Shown: positions 11,270 through 24,280, counted from the stretch's first letter. The stretch: DNA of 64,000 nt from Cryptomeria japonica (GCF_030272615.1 NC_081412.1:25326501-25390500), one strand, 5' to 3'. A program made the numbers and translations. Notes: generated by a model not told the origin, from the letters alone.

Positions 11270-14056
11270 TCATGCCAAGTACATCAGACCAGGCAATGTT
11301 AAGGGAAGCACCGAGAAGACTTTGTCACTCCACAATCCATTTATCCTTATCCTTAATTTGTCCATTCTGATCTTCAATTTCTGGAAAACCATGTTGTACC
11401 ATTTCCTTACATTCATTAAATTCATTTTGCAATTCTGTGTCAAAGTCTTCATACTTTTTCAACAACTTTTGTATTCCTTTAATGACTTCAGCATCTGTAT
11501 TGGCCATTGTCTTATCATGCACAAAGTTCCTAGTCTGTTATAAATCCGGTTGTGAGATATTGCATTATCCATATTCTTTTGATAAACAACCCAAAAATGT
11601 TCAAGGAAACCTTGGAATTTTTCAAATCTCTTAGTCAATAAAACAAAGGCCGTGTCAGCCCTCACACTCTGCATTTTCCTTTTCAACTTTTTATTTTCTA
11701 GTTGAAGTTGCTCACATTTCTTTTTCCACTGAGACCCATCATGGATTTGTGGCACAGACTGTCCTCCTCTTTTTAGCAATTCTTCATATAATCCCTTGTA
11801 CTAATCTCTTTCTTTGATCACTTTGACCAATTGTACTTTATTAAATTTTGAAATATCAATACCCATATCAGCAGTAACAATGGGATCTACTTCACCAACT
11901 TTCAATTTCATCATGTGACCAAAGGCTTTATCCACATCAATGATTTTTGGCCTCTCATTTGGAGGGTAAAGAACCCATAAAAGAAAAGCCTCTTCATTTT
12001 GGTCAAATATAGAGCCAACATACACATCATTTACCCCCTGAATATCCAATTTAAAATCCTTATTCTCATAATGTAACATGCTATCAAAAAAAAATGATGC
12101 ACTCATGTCCCATCTTGGAAAGATGATGATGCTCGGTTCACTAAGAAGTTGTCTTCCCCTTTGAGGGGTTATAGTGGTCAATTCTAAACCAATTTCTTCC
12201 TTTAGTTTCCCCAACAATTCTAATTCTTTTTCAGAGGTTACATTTGGGATAGAGTCTCTCATTTTTTTCCCTTTGAAATTATATAAAAAGGGTTAAAATT
12301 CTTTTGATTTAATAAAAACATCATCAGACGCAAAGGGAAAATACTCATCGTATCTTGCATCACTATGGATGTTCAGCTTGGCAACAATTTGCTCTTGCAA
12401 GTTTGGCTCTTCTGCTGTGTCTGGTGCCTGATGCCTAGATACCACCTCAACTTCTTCGGACTTGCCTTCACTCTCTTCTTCTTTAGTTTCCATTTCTTGC
12501 AATCTCTTTTTCTTTTCTTCCAATTTATTGTTTAATTCATCAATGGCCGTCTGGGCCTCTTCTTCCTCCATGTTTCTAAACATGTCCTTTGCTTCCAACT
12601 AAACATGAATATAATCTCCTAGATTTTGACTTTTCTTGCAATTGTGAATATATCCCTTAGGGTCATAATTGACCCTAGCAACATATTTGAACAAATTGTA
12701 TTCTTCAATCAGTTTCCTATCAATGGCTTCATAAGCCTTTGTTGATACAATGGTAAAATCTGCAAAACTAAGAGTCCTAGGCAGGAAAGTCTGCTTATGC
12801 ATACCTCCAAAATGTTTGGCATTCGAAACACTTAACTATCTCACAATCTCCAGATAAGCAATTCTGTTTGGTACAAGTTTTGGCAACAGATATGGGGTTC
12901 CTTCAAAACCATAAATCCTGAAGCGAGTAAAATCCTTGTGAACAAACCAATCGCCCCACTTGTGATTGGCAATACATCTTTCATAAAAAACAACAGGTCT
13001 AAGAAATCTTTTAACTTCAGTGGAAATAGATCCTTCACACGGGACACCATACATATGATATAATGGCTTTAATATTAGCTCTTCAAACTTGATGTAGTTT
13101 GATTTCACATATCGTGAATCCCAAACTGATGTCCACATCTGTACTGGTTGTTCTTTACCTGCTCTGTCCACTATGTTCAATTTTAAATTCATTGGCCACA
13201 TACCCCTAAATCTTCCATAAAATAAAATCAAATGCATTAACAACGAGTAACACTTGAAAGTGGGCTCCCCATTATCTCTGAGGTTCAAGAAACCTTCATG
13301 TAATTTTTCTACAAGTAGCATAATCAATGGGTCTTGGCTCATACATCTATACATTTGTTGCTAAAACCAGCAACCCAATATTAGCTACATTACGAACCTC
13401 CATACCTCCAACCTGTCCGCATGACATATAGGTGTACTGTAAGTAGTGTCTGAAAATGTCTATGTTGAATGGGGGACCATCCTCTTCGGTTAGAATGCCC
13501 TTCTCAACCTTGTGGAAAGATAAGTTCCACCCTTTATAAGTAGTATCTATTTTAACAAATTCCTCTTCTAGTTCTTCAAATGACAAGGGTACATCAGGGT
13601 TAGGGTCTAAGCCAAAAACTTCATCTATGGTGTCACGGCTAAATCTGATAAACACTTCGCCATTTGGAAACTCAATGCATCTCTTCACATAATTGTAATT
13701 TTTGACCAAGACTTCCATCAATCTAATATTAACGAAAATATTTGGAACAACTAGTTTACCTAAGTTGGTTATCCACAGGTTACAAATTGGCACTTCTCTG
13801 TCCTTTCTCAAAAAATGAAACAGGAAGAGTTCATAACCTCTCACCTTTGTCCACACATCTCCAACCCCTTTAAACGTGTCCTCAAGCTAGTCTTTTCTGG
13901 GCAAATGCTGTTTCGAGCTCCTTGATTTTGGGCCTGGGGACTGCAATTGATCAATGATATCTTGATTCAGTTTCCGTGCGTTATTTTGGATTTTTAAGAC
14001 GTGGATTCAGAGCCCTTAGCACTCCTCTTTCTTCTTGATGAACTTGCAGCCTCCAT
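11270..14056 (-). pseudogene. Long degenerate reverse-strand ORF block, retroelement accessory protein of unknown function
   Basis: A start at 14056 (MEAASSSRRKRSAKGSE) opens a block that continues, through stops and frame changes, to about 11270, roughly 900 codons. In order: a basic N-terminus; a globular region (13856-12836) with CIEFPNGEVFIRFSRD, EVFGLDPNPDV, YLQYTYMSCGQVGG and SLLMHLILFYGRF; a coiled coil rich in Glu/Lys (12598-12400, MEEEEAQTAIDELNNKLEEK); an acidic segment with FPRWDMSASFFFDSMLHYEN; and a last coiled coil (11780-11325, QLQLENKKLKRKM). The layout resembles the second ORF of the LTR element at 17479-25487, so I infer a related plant-transposon or mobile-domain protein. 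LTRs around it were not resolved. Function unknown. Confidence 0.55.
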
Positions 14057-14179
14057 GATGTGTGATGAATTGTGAGAAATAATTCTCACCTTGTGTGTTT
14101 TTTATTAAGACACAACCTGCATTTTGTTCTTAATTTGCCTCGTGTGAGCTATCAATCTACTCAATTGCATGCATTAAAT

Positions 14180-15085
14180 GCAGGCTGCTTTGGTTTTAGT
14201 TTTGAATTGTATATGTAATGGCTCATTGGTATATGCTTTCCCGATGAATTACTCCCTTGGCGCCATCGACAATATTTCATTCCTTAAGTCGCTTTGTTTT
14301 TTATTGGTGTGTGTCTTCCTGAGCCCTCCATCGGGTATCGACATAACCTTGAACAACCTCTACCGATAGTTACTTTTCCCCCGATGAATCTCCTGCTCTA
14401 TTGTTTCCATCGGACGTCAGGATAGCTTGAAATGTTACACCTTGATCTCTTTAAGTTGTACCGATGACTAAGGCTTCTCTTCTTATCGGTGTAAGTCTTA
14501 CCGATAGCCTTGTTGGCTATCGACAAGACAACAATTCACATGTTCTGATAGTGAAAGTCACGCCGATGATACTTTAGTAATGACTCGGTCGGTGTATATC
14601 CTCCCGATGTGTCTATCAAGTATCGAGATAACTCCTATCCCCTTTTAGTGATAGTTAATCACTTCCTGATGACCTTTGGCTTTGCTAGGGTGCTTTCTTC
14701 AGGGCGGGCTAGACCAATGGTTTGATTTGCTTATAAAATATGCTCCCCTTAATGAAATACACATGTTTATGATTTTTTACATATAAACTGAATAAAACCT
14801 CACACAAGCTCAACCTTTGAGATATCACATAGATCTTGCCTCTTTGGCTAAATTTGTCAAAGTGAAATCCTTATCTTTACTCAGTGCCACCCCCCAATTG
14901 CCCGGCTGATGGTTGACTCACTAGAGACATATCACATATGGATGGGAATTGATGTTGTAGGATTACTCCTTCACACAAAATTTTAGCAGTAACTATTCTC
15001 ATGATAAAAATACTTGTTTAAAACAACAAGCAAATAGTATCTCAATAGCATAAATAAACTGAAAAATTATGTGCTAACAGAAGCT
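14180..15085. repeat. ATCGGTATA/ACCGATG-rich repeat, copy 1
   Basis: Many copies of ATCGG, CCGATG and TCGGTATA-type words at irregular spacing, followed by CTGATGGTTGA, ACATATGGATGGGA and a tail ending TTATGTGCTAAC. The same order of words recurs at 36390-37600, where it interrupts the clathrin fragment. It may be part of an LTR or a satellite-like spacer of one repeat family. Confidence 0.5.
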
Positions 15086-15089
15086 ATGC

Positions 15090-16843
15090 TAAGTATATTG
15101 GGTTTTTCTTCTCTTCATCTGCTTGTATTTCCTCCTTTTGTGGGTTTTTAACGAACAACTGGACTTTAGTCTCTTTGTCCCAATATTCCATTCTCTTCTG
15201 CATCATTTCATTGTCATGTACTCCAAACTTTTCTTGCATTCTCTAACTTTACTTGCTTCTGTTACCATTTCATCCATTTTGCATAGTTCCAGACTTTCGG
15301 GGTTCATCCTTCCCTTTCTCATCCCAACCTTTGGTCTTTCTTTGCTCCCAATTTTTGCAAGCCTTTGCTCCTCTTCCATTTTCCTTTTGTGGACTTTCGG
15401 AGGTCATCCAAACTTCTTCCCATCCTTGTTTATCTTGCGACCTCCCATCCTTCTCTGCAGTCCTACAATCTTCGATAACTTCTACTTTGTAGACTTGTGG
15501 AGTTCTAATGGGCTTCTTCCATTTCTCTTCCACTTCTAGACATCCATACTCTCTTGTTGCTTAAAGAAAATGGAGAGCTAAATGGTACTAAGATTAAGAA
15601 GCTACATACTCATCATGAGTAATGAGAAATAAACAAGCTTGTCAAGCTTGAAATCAATGTGTAAGGCTAAGAACCATTTTGTCAAAAGTTGTCAAATAGT
15701 CCTATTCCGGTCCTAATTGTTCAAATGATGTAAATGTACCCATGTAAGGGTAATAAAGGTTTAATATGTTGTTTTGAGTCCATTCTAAGTTGTTGAAAGT
15801 ATCTAAGTAATGTTTAGTGGTCATTCATGTCAAAAGGCAAAAGTTGTCAAGGTATCACTAAAAAGTTGTATTGCAACAATGCATAAAATATTGTCAAATT
15901 GTACATTTCGGTTTTAGGGGCATTTGGAACAGTTATAGAACCATGAGAGGCTATAAAATCCATCATTTATTTGGATTAAGTGTGTGTGATAGAGTTGGAG
16001 GAAAGTCTTGTAAGGCTAGATCAAATAAAGCCTCTGACTATCACTTAATTTTGCAAGGTTGTGACAGTTACAAGGTTGTATATTAGTTTGAAAGTAAAAA
16101 TTCTATGTAATTGTTTGTTGGATAAATAGGAAGGAAGTGTATTGCTATAAAGTATGTATTTGAAAATGTTTTTGATGAAGATTCAATGAGAAAATTGATA
16201 TTTTGTTCAATACTTTTAATTGTTGTTTTTGACAGTCATGATTATTTGCTGCTTTAGCTGTTTTTCCTAATAATACTTGGATTGAATCCGACCCCTAATA
16301 ACCTATTTGAGGTTGTAGAATGAAGAGTTATCTTTAATTCAAGACATGTTTGAAGGTCATCCATGGATTATAAAGAAAGTTCTAATGGTTTTTGTCAAAA
16401 CTGTCATAAAACCCTTGTTGACAGGGTTGCAACAAAAGAATTGATTATAACTCTTAATGTAACTGCTCAAGTTTCTTCATATTTTGGATTATAATAGTCA
16501 ATTTAATTCTATTTCATATGAAGTCTGTTTCATGTCTACTTCTTCGTAAATTCATCATTCCTAAGTTGATTCTATTAGATGACACAATAAAAAGGTTTCT
16601 CTTTTTTTAAAACTCAAATATTTTTCATCAACTTGCCAAAATCAAGCATCTTTTTTAGCCAAGAAAACTATCTAAATAAAATAGTCTTCATAATCGAAGA
16701 GAGTCTAAGTTTAAGTAACATTTCAACTTCTATATAACTATTTCTAAGAAGACTTCCGTACTTGCGATATCCTTTTGCGTAGTTTGTGAAGGTTACTCAC
16801 TGAAGTTTCGATAGCCCGATTTTTTTGCGTGTGAAGAAAGACC
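15090..16843. other. CACTA interior upstream of transposase, no gene recognised
   Basis: Pyrimidine-rich sequence at 15110-15540 gives open frames on both strands but no motif. The rest (15540-16843) is AT-rich. It should contain the TNPD promoter, just before the ATG at 16844, but I cannot mark its elements. Confidence 0.4.
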
Positions 16844-17478
16844 ATGTCAGAAAATATCAGTGAAGAACAAAATAAGGAGACAATTGCTAGATTGTGGTCT
16901 AACTTGAAAAGAAAAGGTGATGGAAAATGTTACCGTCCCTGCAAAATTTATATTTGTAAGGGCTTAAAGACTAGAAGAATTAATCAAAACAACTATGAAA
17001 CATTGTAGGCAACATGGTCACATTGAAGGGGGATATGGTTATCATCCATTGGTAAGTTGATCATTATATCGTTTTAACAATTTATATACATAAGAAATTA
17101 CTTCATGATGAGATCGTGATCATGATTTATTTATGTTGATCATTTTTATATAGCCCAAGCTCCCTAGGGCACCTGATATGGACCAACACAACTCGAAGAA
17201 TATGTTTTTCGAAGTGGAGGAACATGGAGGTGTGAATATCGAAGTTGAAGATAATGATCCCATGGGAGGTGACGATCATGCGCCAAAAAACACAATTGAA
17301 GATGATGGTACAAATACATTGATCCATGACACATTTAATACTGGCACAACCGATCATGATGATCAAGATGACTTTGATGTTGTTCATGATTTACCTGTAC
17401 TTGAGAAGGCATATGAGAGCCTTTATGAAGGCTCCCAAACAACCCTTCTCTCCACTGTATTGTTGTTGGTGAACTTCA
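16844..17478 (+). pseudogene. CACTA transposase TNPD, 5' exons
   Basis: Plant TNPD proteins cut and join CACTA ends in the nucleus. Exon 1 (16844-17051) begins MSENISEEQNKETIARLW, carries GKCYRPCKIYICKG-KTRRI and, after a one-base frameshift, MKHCRQHGHIEGGYGYHPL. This is the Cys/His motif at the N-terminus of these transposases (CPCKxC...HC...HG). It ends at a GT donor. Exon 2 (from 17154, after TAG) has an acidic, His-rich linker and LPVLEKAYESLYEG, typical of the region before the Transposase_21 domain. The exon is cut at 17478 by insertion of the LTR element; its continuation (KVMNGLSNITIS) resumes at 25488 after the 5-bp duplication. Confidence 0.8.
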
Positions 17479-18667
17479 TGTTAGGCCCAATATGGAAAGC
17501 TAATGTACTGAGAGGGGAGGGGTGAACCAGTACTTTAAATCCTTTTCTTAACAATATTTTTACTGTTAAGCGTAAACTGAATAGTGCAATAACATAATAT
17601 AATGCTAAAACAAATAAATAACAATCATACATGATTCACTCCATAAAACTTATTTTGGTTACACAGAAACTTGTGGTTAGAGAGAAAAACTGCGGTGGGG
17701 ATGGCACCCACAACTTCACTACTACAATAATAAAGGTTGCTTGGTTAGAGCTACATGTTTAGCTATTTCTGATAGCTTACCCTGTTAGGAGTATCAAGAT
17801 CTGTTAGATCTACCTTGCTAAAGGATTTTACAACACTTCATCTAAATGTTGCACCTGGTTAGAGGCTTTACAATTTATAGACTTGATTAGAGTCTTTTAC
17901 CCTGTTAAAGGTTTCTCTTACAACTTCAAAATATTACAATAAATTCATTACAAATATCTGCAACTTTACATCTGGAATGTTATAGCAGATTCTATGTGCT
18001 CAAAATAAGATTACCTTGCTTATAGCATACCTCGGTAACCCATATAGTAACTCGGTAAACCCTTATGTTTACTCTGTTTTTTGACTGTTCTCTGAAATCC
18101 TTCTTGGTGACCTCTGTGTCTCTGTAACAGTCATAACACTTAGTGCTTTCACATGTCTTGCTTCATATATTTCTATATCTTCCTTTCTATCATGCTACAT
18201 GTATATATCTGATCTTAATCCATGTTGTATAAATAGATCTCTTATGTCGGTGATCCATTCATTGCTTCGATCTTACAAACATGTTTTATCGAATGAATAA
18301 CCATGCAAAATATTTCATTGGTTAGATGACCTCAAAATCACACACAATCTTTAAGTGCAATTTCCAATGTGATAACGGTTCTATGTTCCTTGATCTTGTA
18401 ACACGTTTTCATATGTATGTCCAGTTCAATGAGTCTAGTAACACGTTTCACTCGGTGTATATCAACTCGGTGTGTCATCTTTGCTGCTTGGTAGACATGG
18501 AATGATACTCGGTAGACAGCTCGGTACATACTGGGCTCTTGTGACTACTTTCTTCTATTATCGACTGGACTGTGCATACCGACTGAATATTTCGGTAGAG
18601 ATAACCGACTAGAGTATATAGAACAACTTTGAACATAAAATTAATGGCAACTTGATAAGTAGTAACA
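17479..18667 (-). repeat. 3' LTR of reverse-strand element
   Basis: 1189 bp, plus-strand ends TGTTAGG...AGTAACA. Differences from the partner LTR are few and scattered. The LTR is rich in CTCGGT/TCGGTA words. Confidence 0.9.
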
Positions 18668-18681
18668 ATCTCGCCTTTTGA
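18668..18681 (-). other. Probable polypurine tract
   Basis: On the reverse strand AAAAGGCGAGAT lies directly before the 3' LTR, where plus-strand DNA synthesis would be primed. Confidence 0.5.
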
Positions 18682-19016
18682 CATTAGTTGAGATGTTTGA
18701 CAAAAACTACTTTCAAAGTTATAACTCAATAATCTATATACTTTGTAAAATTTGACTATACTGACAGTATATACAATAGTCAATGAAATAGTAAATCTAG
18801 ATATACTCCCCTTATCAATATACTGTACAAAACTCTGATTTTTTTATTCTCGGTGATCTGCTCTTGTTCTTTGCTTACTGTTCTGTTCACTGCTCTTGGA
18901 TACTCTGCTTACTCTGCTCGGTATACTCCCCCTGTATACTACACTCCTTTTGTTTGATACTATACTTTGATGCTTTGAATACTATATCACTCCCCCTTTT
19001 TGACAAACATCAAAAT

Positions 19017-19370
19017 TTAGTTACCATTCGGTGGTAGCAACTGGTCAAAAATGGATTTGTACTTTGTCCGTGCTTCGGTGAGAATGACAGAGAGGGCATC
19101 CTTTACACTGTCCATTAAAGAATTTTGTGCTTGAATATCAGCTAATAATGATATTAAGCCATCGAGAGTGCTTCCCTCTTGTGTAGTAGATAAGTATGTG
19201 GCTCGGTTGATCTGTTCTTCGACGGATGAAAGATGAGGAAGGAATAACGTCTGAATTGTCATGATGTCCATCCTGATCTTGTGTTCTTCATTTCTTAGGT
19301 CCAATTGTTGAGCCATGAGTTGTTGTAACTTTGTATAGAAATTCTGAACTGAATTGGGCTCTATGGTCAA
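19017..19370 (-). pseudogene. C-terminal coiled-coil part of accessory ORF
   Basis: 118 codons with heptad-like Leu/Gln/Asp spacing (FYTKLQQLMAQQLDLRNEEH, then LISLLADIQAQNSLMDSV) ending at TAA. It lies downstream of 19595-20236 in a different frame, with AT-rich degenerate coding sequence between, and is probably the tail of one protein broken by frameshifts. The C-terminal coiled coil of the 11270-14056 block is the closest counterpart in the window. No catalytic motif. Confidence 0.5.
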
Positions 19371-19594
19371 CTTATTTTAGAGATCGGTGATCTCTTTCTC
19401 AATTGCTTCTGTTTTATTTTTGATGTCTTTAATGAATAAAGAAAATGTACAGAGTTTCTGAAATAAATAATGAATGTGCTTGAGTTGAGGGGACAACTCA
19501 GCAAGAAATTTGGCAAGTTTAACTTTGCCAATAGCTATAGCTTTCTATACCTCTTCTATCATTTTTACAGTGAGCTCCTTGCCTTTGAGCTTGC

Positions 19595-20236
19595 TCAAAG
19601 AAGTTCATCCAGCTGAATGTGGATGGCTGCATCTTTGGTTATTGTAGCTTCAGGTAGCATATCTGTTAAGAGTTCTTTCACCTTCTGAAGTACTTTATTT
19701 TTCTTTTGAATAGCCATTTGCTTCTCTTGTTCGGCCTTTGCTTTGCATAGTTCACTGAAATCAATGAGTGCTTGCCCCTTTAATTTGGATATATCAACAT
19801 TGGGCAACACTATTGGTTTTGACAAATCTACTTTGAAACTATGCTTTTTCATCTTCTTTTCTTTACCTTTCACCGATTGAACTAAGACAATGGCTTGTGA
19901 GGCTTGATGACCCTCGGTAGGTTGCTCGGTAGAGGCAACACTTTGGTTGGTTTCTTTAGCTTCTGTAGTGTCCTTTGGTGTCTCGGTACTCGGTGTCTCA
20001 GTTGCAACATTTTCAGTGCTAAAAGGTGCTTGAGAAGTCTGTTCTTGAGTAGTACCTTCTCCTGTTGTAGACTTGTGACCTTCGGTGCCTTGATCCGTAT
20101 CCTGAGGGGCTTCGGTTGAGACAAGTTGATTGACCGGTGGATAAGGCTGAACTTGTTCCAAGACTGATTCACTGGATACAAGTTTTGCATATGCATTGCC
20201 TTCTATCATTTCCTGTTTTGGTGCCTCTGTATCCAT
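19595..20236 (-). pseudogene. Low-complexity Thr/Glu/Gln-rich part of accessory ORF
   Basis: Begins MDTEAPKQEMIEG and continues with many T-E, S-T-E and T-E-G repeats over about 110 residues. A Lys-rich segment (KGKEKKMKKHSF) and a charged helical end follow (FSELCKAKAEQEKQMAIQKK). It looks like a disordered linker plus helix between the globular domain (20616-22337) and the C-terminal coiled coil (19017-19370), with at least one frameshift on each side. Function unknown. Confidence 0.5.
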
Positions 20237-20615
20237 GATATCTTCATCTATTTGAATGGTGTCAGCAGGGTCTTGCTCGGTAACATCAGGATCTTGCTCG
20301 GTGACATCAACTATTTCAACTTCAGCTTACTTACCGACATCCTTGTTTCTAAAGATTTCCTGCCACTTTTCTTGTCTCATTTTCCACTTCAATATACAAC
20401 CCATTTGTCAGTTTCAAGGCTTTTTGTTTGACGAGGAACTTTGTGTGGTAGGTTGTCAGATGTTCTTTTATTTCAACTACTGACATGTCTGGAAAGAGAT
20501 GTACCAGACTTCTTTCTCTAATCTATTTCTCAGAGTCCAGGGCATATTGCCACCTGTTATCAATATGTGCATATAATTCTTTTGGAAGAGAATTAGAGAC
20601 TTCCAATGGGACCAA

Positions 20616-22337
20616 TCAAAATTTTAGAAGTGTGCAGATGACAACTTCTTCAATTTGTCTCTTTTCATCTTCATTTCTGGATTCATACTTAACATATTTG
20701 AATCCTCCAAATCCACCATATTCCTTCAGATTAGTACAAAAAATTTCAACACTATGTACATTTACCTTCTTGCTCTTGACAATCTGAACTTTGCTTGCAT
20801 CCTCAGATTCGGTGTCACTAGACTCTTTTGCCAAAATGAGTCTCCTAGTAGATTTCTTGTAAGTTTTTGTTACCTTGGGAACAGTAACACTCTTTGTTTT
20901 CTTACTCGGTGAAGCTACAGATGCTCTTGTGTTAGGTCGCTTTGCTAGAGGAGTCGGTGAGGCCTTTGATGTGTCCTGTTTCTTTCTTTTCAACACTTTT
21001 CCCTTAGGCAATTCGGTGCTCAGTGTTATAGCTGCCTTTTGGGCTTCAGATTCCTCTTCAGTAATGGCTATAGTGCCTTTGACAGGTGTGGAGGAAGAAT
21101 CTTCTTCGAATTTCTCCGATAATGCCTTTATCATCTTTGTTGCCTTTCTTGTAGCTTTGGGTACTATAATGCTCATTTTTACTTTTTCCTTCACTTCTTC
21201 ATAGGTTCCATACCTCAGCTCGGTAGCATGCCTTGGTAATGTGAGAAATGCATCAATTTGTTGTTGTGTGATGTCAAAATCAATCTTGTAACCCATAGGT
21301 GACAAAGATTGAGTTCTTGGTTCCACAACATTCACATAACAGTAATCAGTGTCTACTTCAAAACATATTTCATCTTTGTATTTCTCCACTAGCTTGGGTG
21401 GAATCCGGTACCTATTATGCATTTTCTCTTGAAATTTACTGAAGTAATCATCCATAATATCATTAAAATTATCACCTAGCTTCTTAATGAAGTCATTGAT
21501 TTGATGGGTGATTGGTCGGTGTAGTTCCCAAACAACTTTACCGACTGATGGAAAGAATTTTTCAAAATAGAAAAACATGCATACAAGTAGTGATCCAAAC
21601 TTTAGTGTATTAGCCGAGTTGTTTTTCTTCGGCTTCCTGATGGTGTTCATATTCTCAAATAGGTTTTTCAGGAACACCTCACATAGATCAATTTTCATGC
21701 CTTTCTTCACAATTTTGTATGCTAAGTCTACTACTGCACAGGGTACACTGTTTTCCCTTGCCGATTGGAAGAAACAATAACCTATTACTCTATTGGCAAA
21801 TTTTAGTTCTGCATCAGTGACATTGTTCAATTTCAGTCCTCTGCAATCTGATTCCACTCCGGTTAAACTAATCAATTCCTTCTGTGATATCATCTTTTGA
21901 GCTCAAGCATGATCGTATATAGGGTAACCGGTAATCAGATGAATGATTTCCTTGGTAATCTTAAACAGTTGCTCTTCTAGCCACATGAAGTCATCATGAA
22001 CTCTTCTCAGAACAAACTTGACCCACTGGGGTTTCAACACGCGGGGATAGGTTAGGGCTTCAGTTAATCCCTTGATCTTAATGTGCTCATACTTGCTATC
22101 CAATTTACCATCGGTGCACAATTCATCATATGTGTCTTTGATTTCAATGTGACCGAGTTCTTCAACATGACATTTGGTGAAAAGTCTCACATCCTCGACT
22201 AATAACACTCTATCCGGGATGAGTAAAAATGCGGTTTTGTCATCCAGTTCAGATGCAACTTTGGGAGTTAAAGAGTATTTTAGTGAGGTCTTTTCAACAT
22301 TCTTAACAACAATGGGATCTTGGATCTTAGGTGCCAT
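20616..22337 (-). pseudogene. Accessory ORF of LTR element: globular plant-transposon-like domain plus basic tail
   Basis: The frame starts MAPKIQDPIVVKNVEK at 22337 and is open for 574 codons except for one in-frame TGA at 21903-21905. The first half is globular, with VKFVLRRVHDDFMWLEEQLF, KEIIHLITGYPIYD, RVIGYCFFQSARENSVP and FGSLLVCMFFYFEKFFPSVG. This arrangement recalls plant transposon/mobile-domain proteins carried by some plant LTR elements, but I name no specific family with certainty. From about residue 390 it becomes Lys/Thr/Ser-rich with nuclear-localisation-like runs (KRKKQ, KTYKKSTRR). It follows the Gag-like ORF on the same strand and occupies the place of pol. No DDE, RT or protease motif is visible. 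Confidence 0.6.
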
Positions 22338-22881
22338 TTGTAGATTTCAGATAAAAACTAACAAAAGATCCTTAGGGTTTGAGGATTTTCAAACGACAGA
22401 CGCTTCACACTTAGCAGATAATAATAACTTGATGAGATCAGTAAACCAACTTAACAATGCATTGAGATTAATGTAAATACCTTGAATTTTGCTTTTTGAT
22501 CACCTTGGATTCGCTTTGCTCTGCTCTCTCGAAAACTTGGTAAGTAAAAATGACTGCGTAAATGTTTTAAGTACACAATATACCTTATCGGGCTCCGTGC
22601 AGGTTAGGTCAAAAACATTAAATGCACTCGGTTCCACTAAACTTTCTTTCCTTTTTTTTGCGCTTTAACCGAGTAACCAAACTTCCTTCATTTACTGACT
22701 CGACAGGTTTCCTGTATTCACCAACTTGACAGGTTTCCTGTATAGTGCTCCAAAAGACTTGATAGAATTTCAAACTTACTACTACATCTTAACTATATAG
22801 ATTTTGAATTAAGTACATAATAAAATAGGAACTGTTAATATTTAACCTTGAGAGAATGCAGTCCCTTCATACCTTTACGGA

Positions 22882-24232
22882 TTAATTTGGAATAGGAGCA
22901 CCTGACTCGGTAGGTAAGGTGCTTTCTTCATTTGACACAATTTCCTTCTTTTTCCAAATCATCTTTAATTTTTCTTTTATTTCTTCAGTGTCTTTTCCAC
23001 GTTGATCTCTGTAATTTCCAGCCAAGTGTCGCACTTTGTGACAATGAAAACATGCCATACCAGGATTTCTCCATGATCTTCGGTTGTTCATCCCAAACCT
23101 TATAAAGCAGTTGGCACTTATATGTCCATATCTTCCACAACATTCACGCCATATCCTTGTATTGTAATCCCATGGTACTGCAACATATTGTCGGTTAAGA
23201 TCTCTGTGGGTTCGGTAGCTTCTAGTATTTGCTCAGTGTGCATGCCATATATAGTTTTTTTGCTTAAACCAACACTTCTCAGTACTATATCCATATCTAT
23301 TGCAGTTTTTACAAAACCCTTTGAATTTTGCATTCTGATAATTGTTAACAGACTTTGCCCTACATTGATTAGATGTGTGACCATATTTATTGCAATTGTA
23401 ACAATAACCATTGGAATTAGTAACATTCAGTTGCTTACCTTTTCTGATTTGGCACATGTTGGCAGTATGACCTTGATTTCCACAGTAGTTGGAAATAGGC
23501 TTCTTTCTTTTGATGTTCTTCTTGATTCCAACTTGCTTTGACAATTCTCCTCTCTCGGTAGTATAAATTCCCTTCTCGGTAGTCTTTTCCTTTGTAACCG
23601 AGTCTTGCATCTTTGTTGGGTCTTCTTGTATTCAGTTGCTCATCCAACATCTTTGATGCTTCATAACTCTTCTTCAGTGTTTCTTTGGATTTCTTCTCTG
23701 TTTCAAGTTCATTGGTCAACCTTGATACCTCAAGTTTCAATGCTTGATTCTCACCATCTTTCAAATTTGCTTCATGATGTGCATAACCTAGTTGATCTGA
23801 CAGGTTTTGTTGAATTCCACTCAACCTTGTGATTTCATCATTCTTATTAGATACTAAGACTTCAAGTTGTTGTTTCTCTCTTTCTAGATCTCTTACTTTA
23901 TCCTCGGTTGTCCTCAATGCATCAAGATTTTCAGTCATCTGTGTGCTGAAATGTTCATGTTCTCTTTTCATTGCTTTTAGTTGATTAGCCAGTGCTTTGT
24001 TCTTTTCTTTCAATACTCCAATCATTTCTTCAGTCTCTTCAGATATACTGTTCTCAGATGATGTCTCAATTTGTTCCACTAACTCTTGAGAGTCCTGCAA
24101 ATCATCAGATAATCTTCTTCTCACTTTCAGAGATTTTTGCATTTGCCTTTGCATGTCTGCAATCACTTGATTAGCATGATCCAACTCTTTTTGCAGATAC
24201 ACAATCCTCCGAGATTGTTTATAGCCTTCCAT
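22882..24232 (-). pseudogene. Gag-like protein: long coiled coil plus several CCHC knuckles
   Basis: The start at 24232 (MEGYKQSRRIVYLQKELDHA) is 49 bases from the primer site. Residues about 10-210 are an almost continuous coiled coil (KVRDLEREKQQLEVLVSNKN, LKLEVSRLTNELETEKKSKE). After a frameshift near 23610 the protein has a Lys-rich stretch and about five knuckle-like motifs. CYNCNKYGHTSNQC is intact; CKNCNRYGYSTEKC has His replaced by Tyr; the YCGNQGHTANMC and CGRYGHISANC motifs lack the first Cys spacing; CFHCHKVRHLAGNY lacks the last Cys. Coiled coil plus knuckles suggests an RNA-packaging Gag, though it lacks a clear UBN2/retrotran_gag core. The frame ends at TAA, 22882. Confidence 0.65.
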
Positions 24233-24280
24233 TGATAAGATCTTTCTCTTTAGGCAGTTAAACCCTTTTCCAAGATTGAA

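Noticed and set aside
15123-15539. 138-codon hydrophobic forward frame and an 87-codon charged reverse frame
   Set aside because: Pyrimidine-rich sequence gives Leu/Phe/Ser on one strand and Lys/Glu/Arg on the other; no motif or start context.
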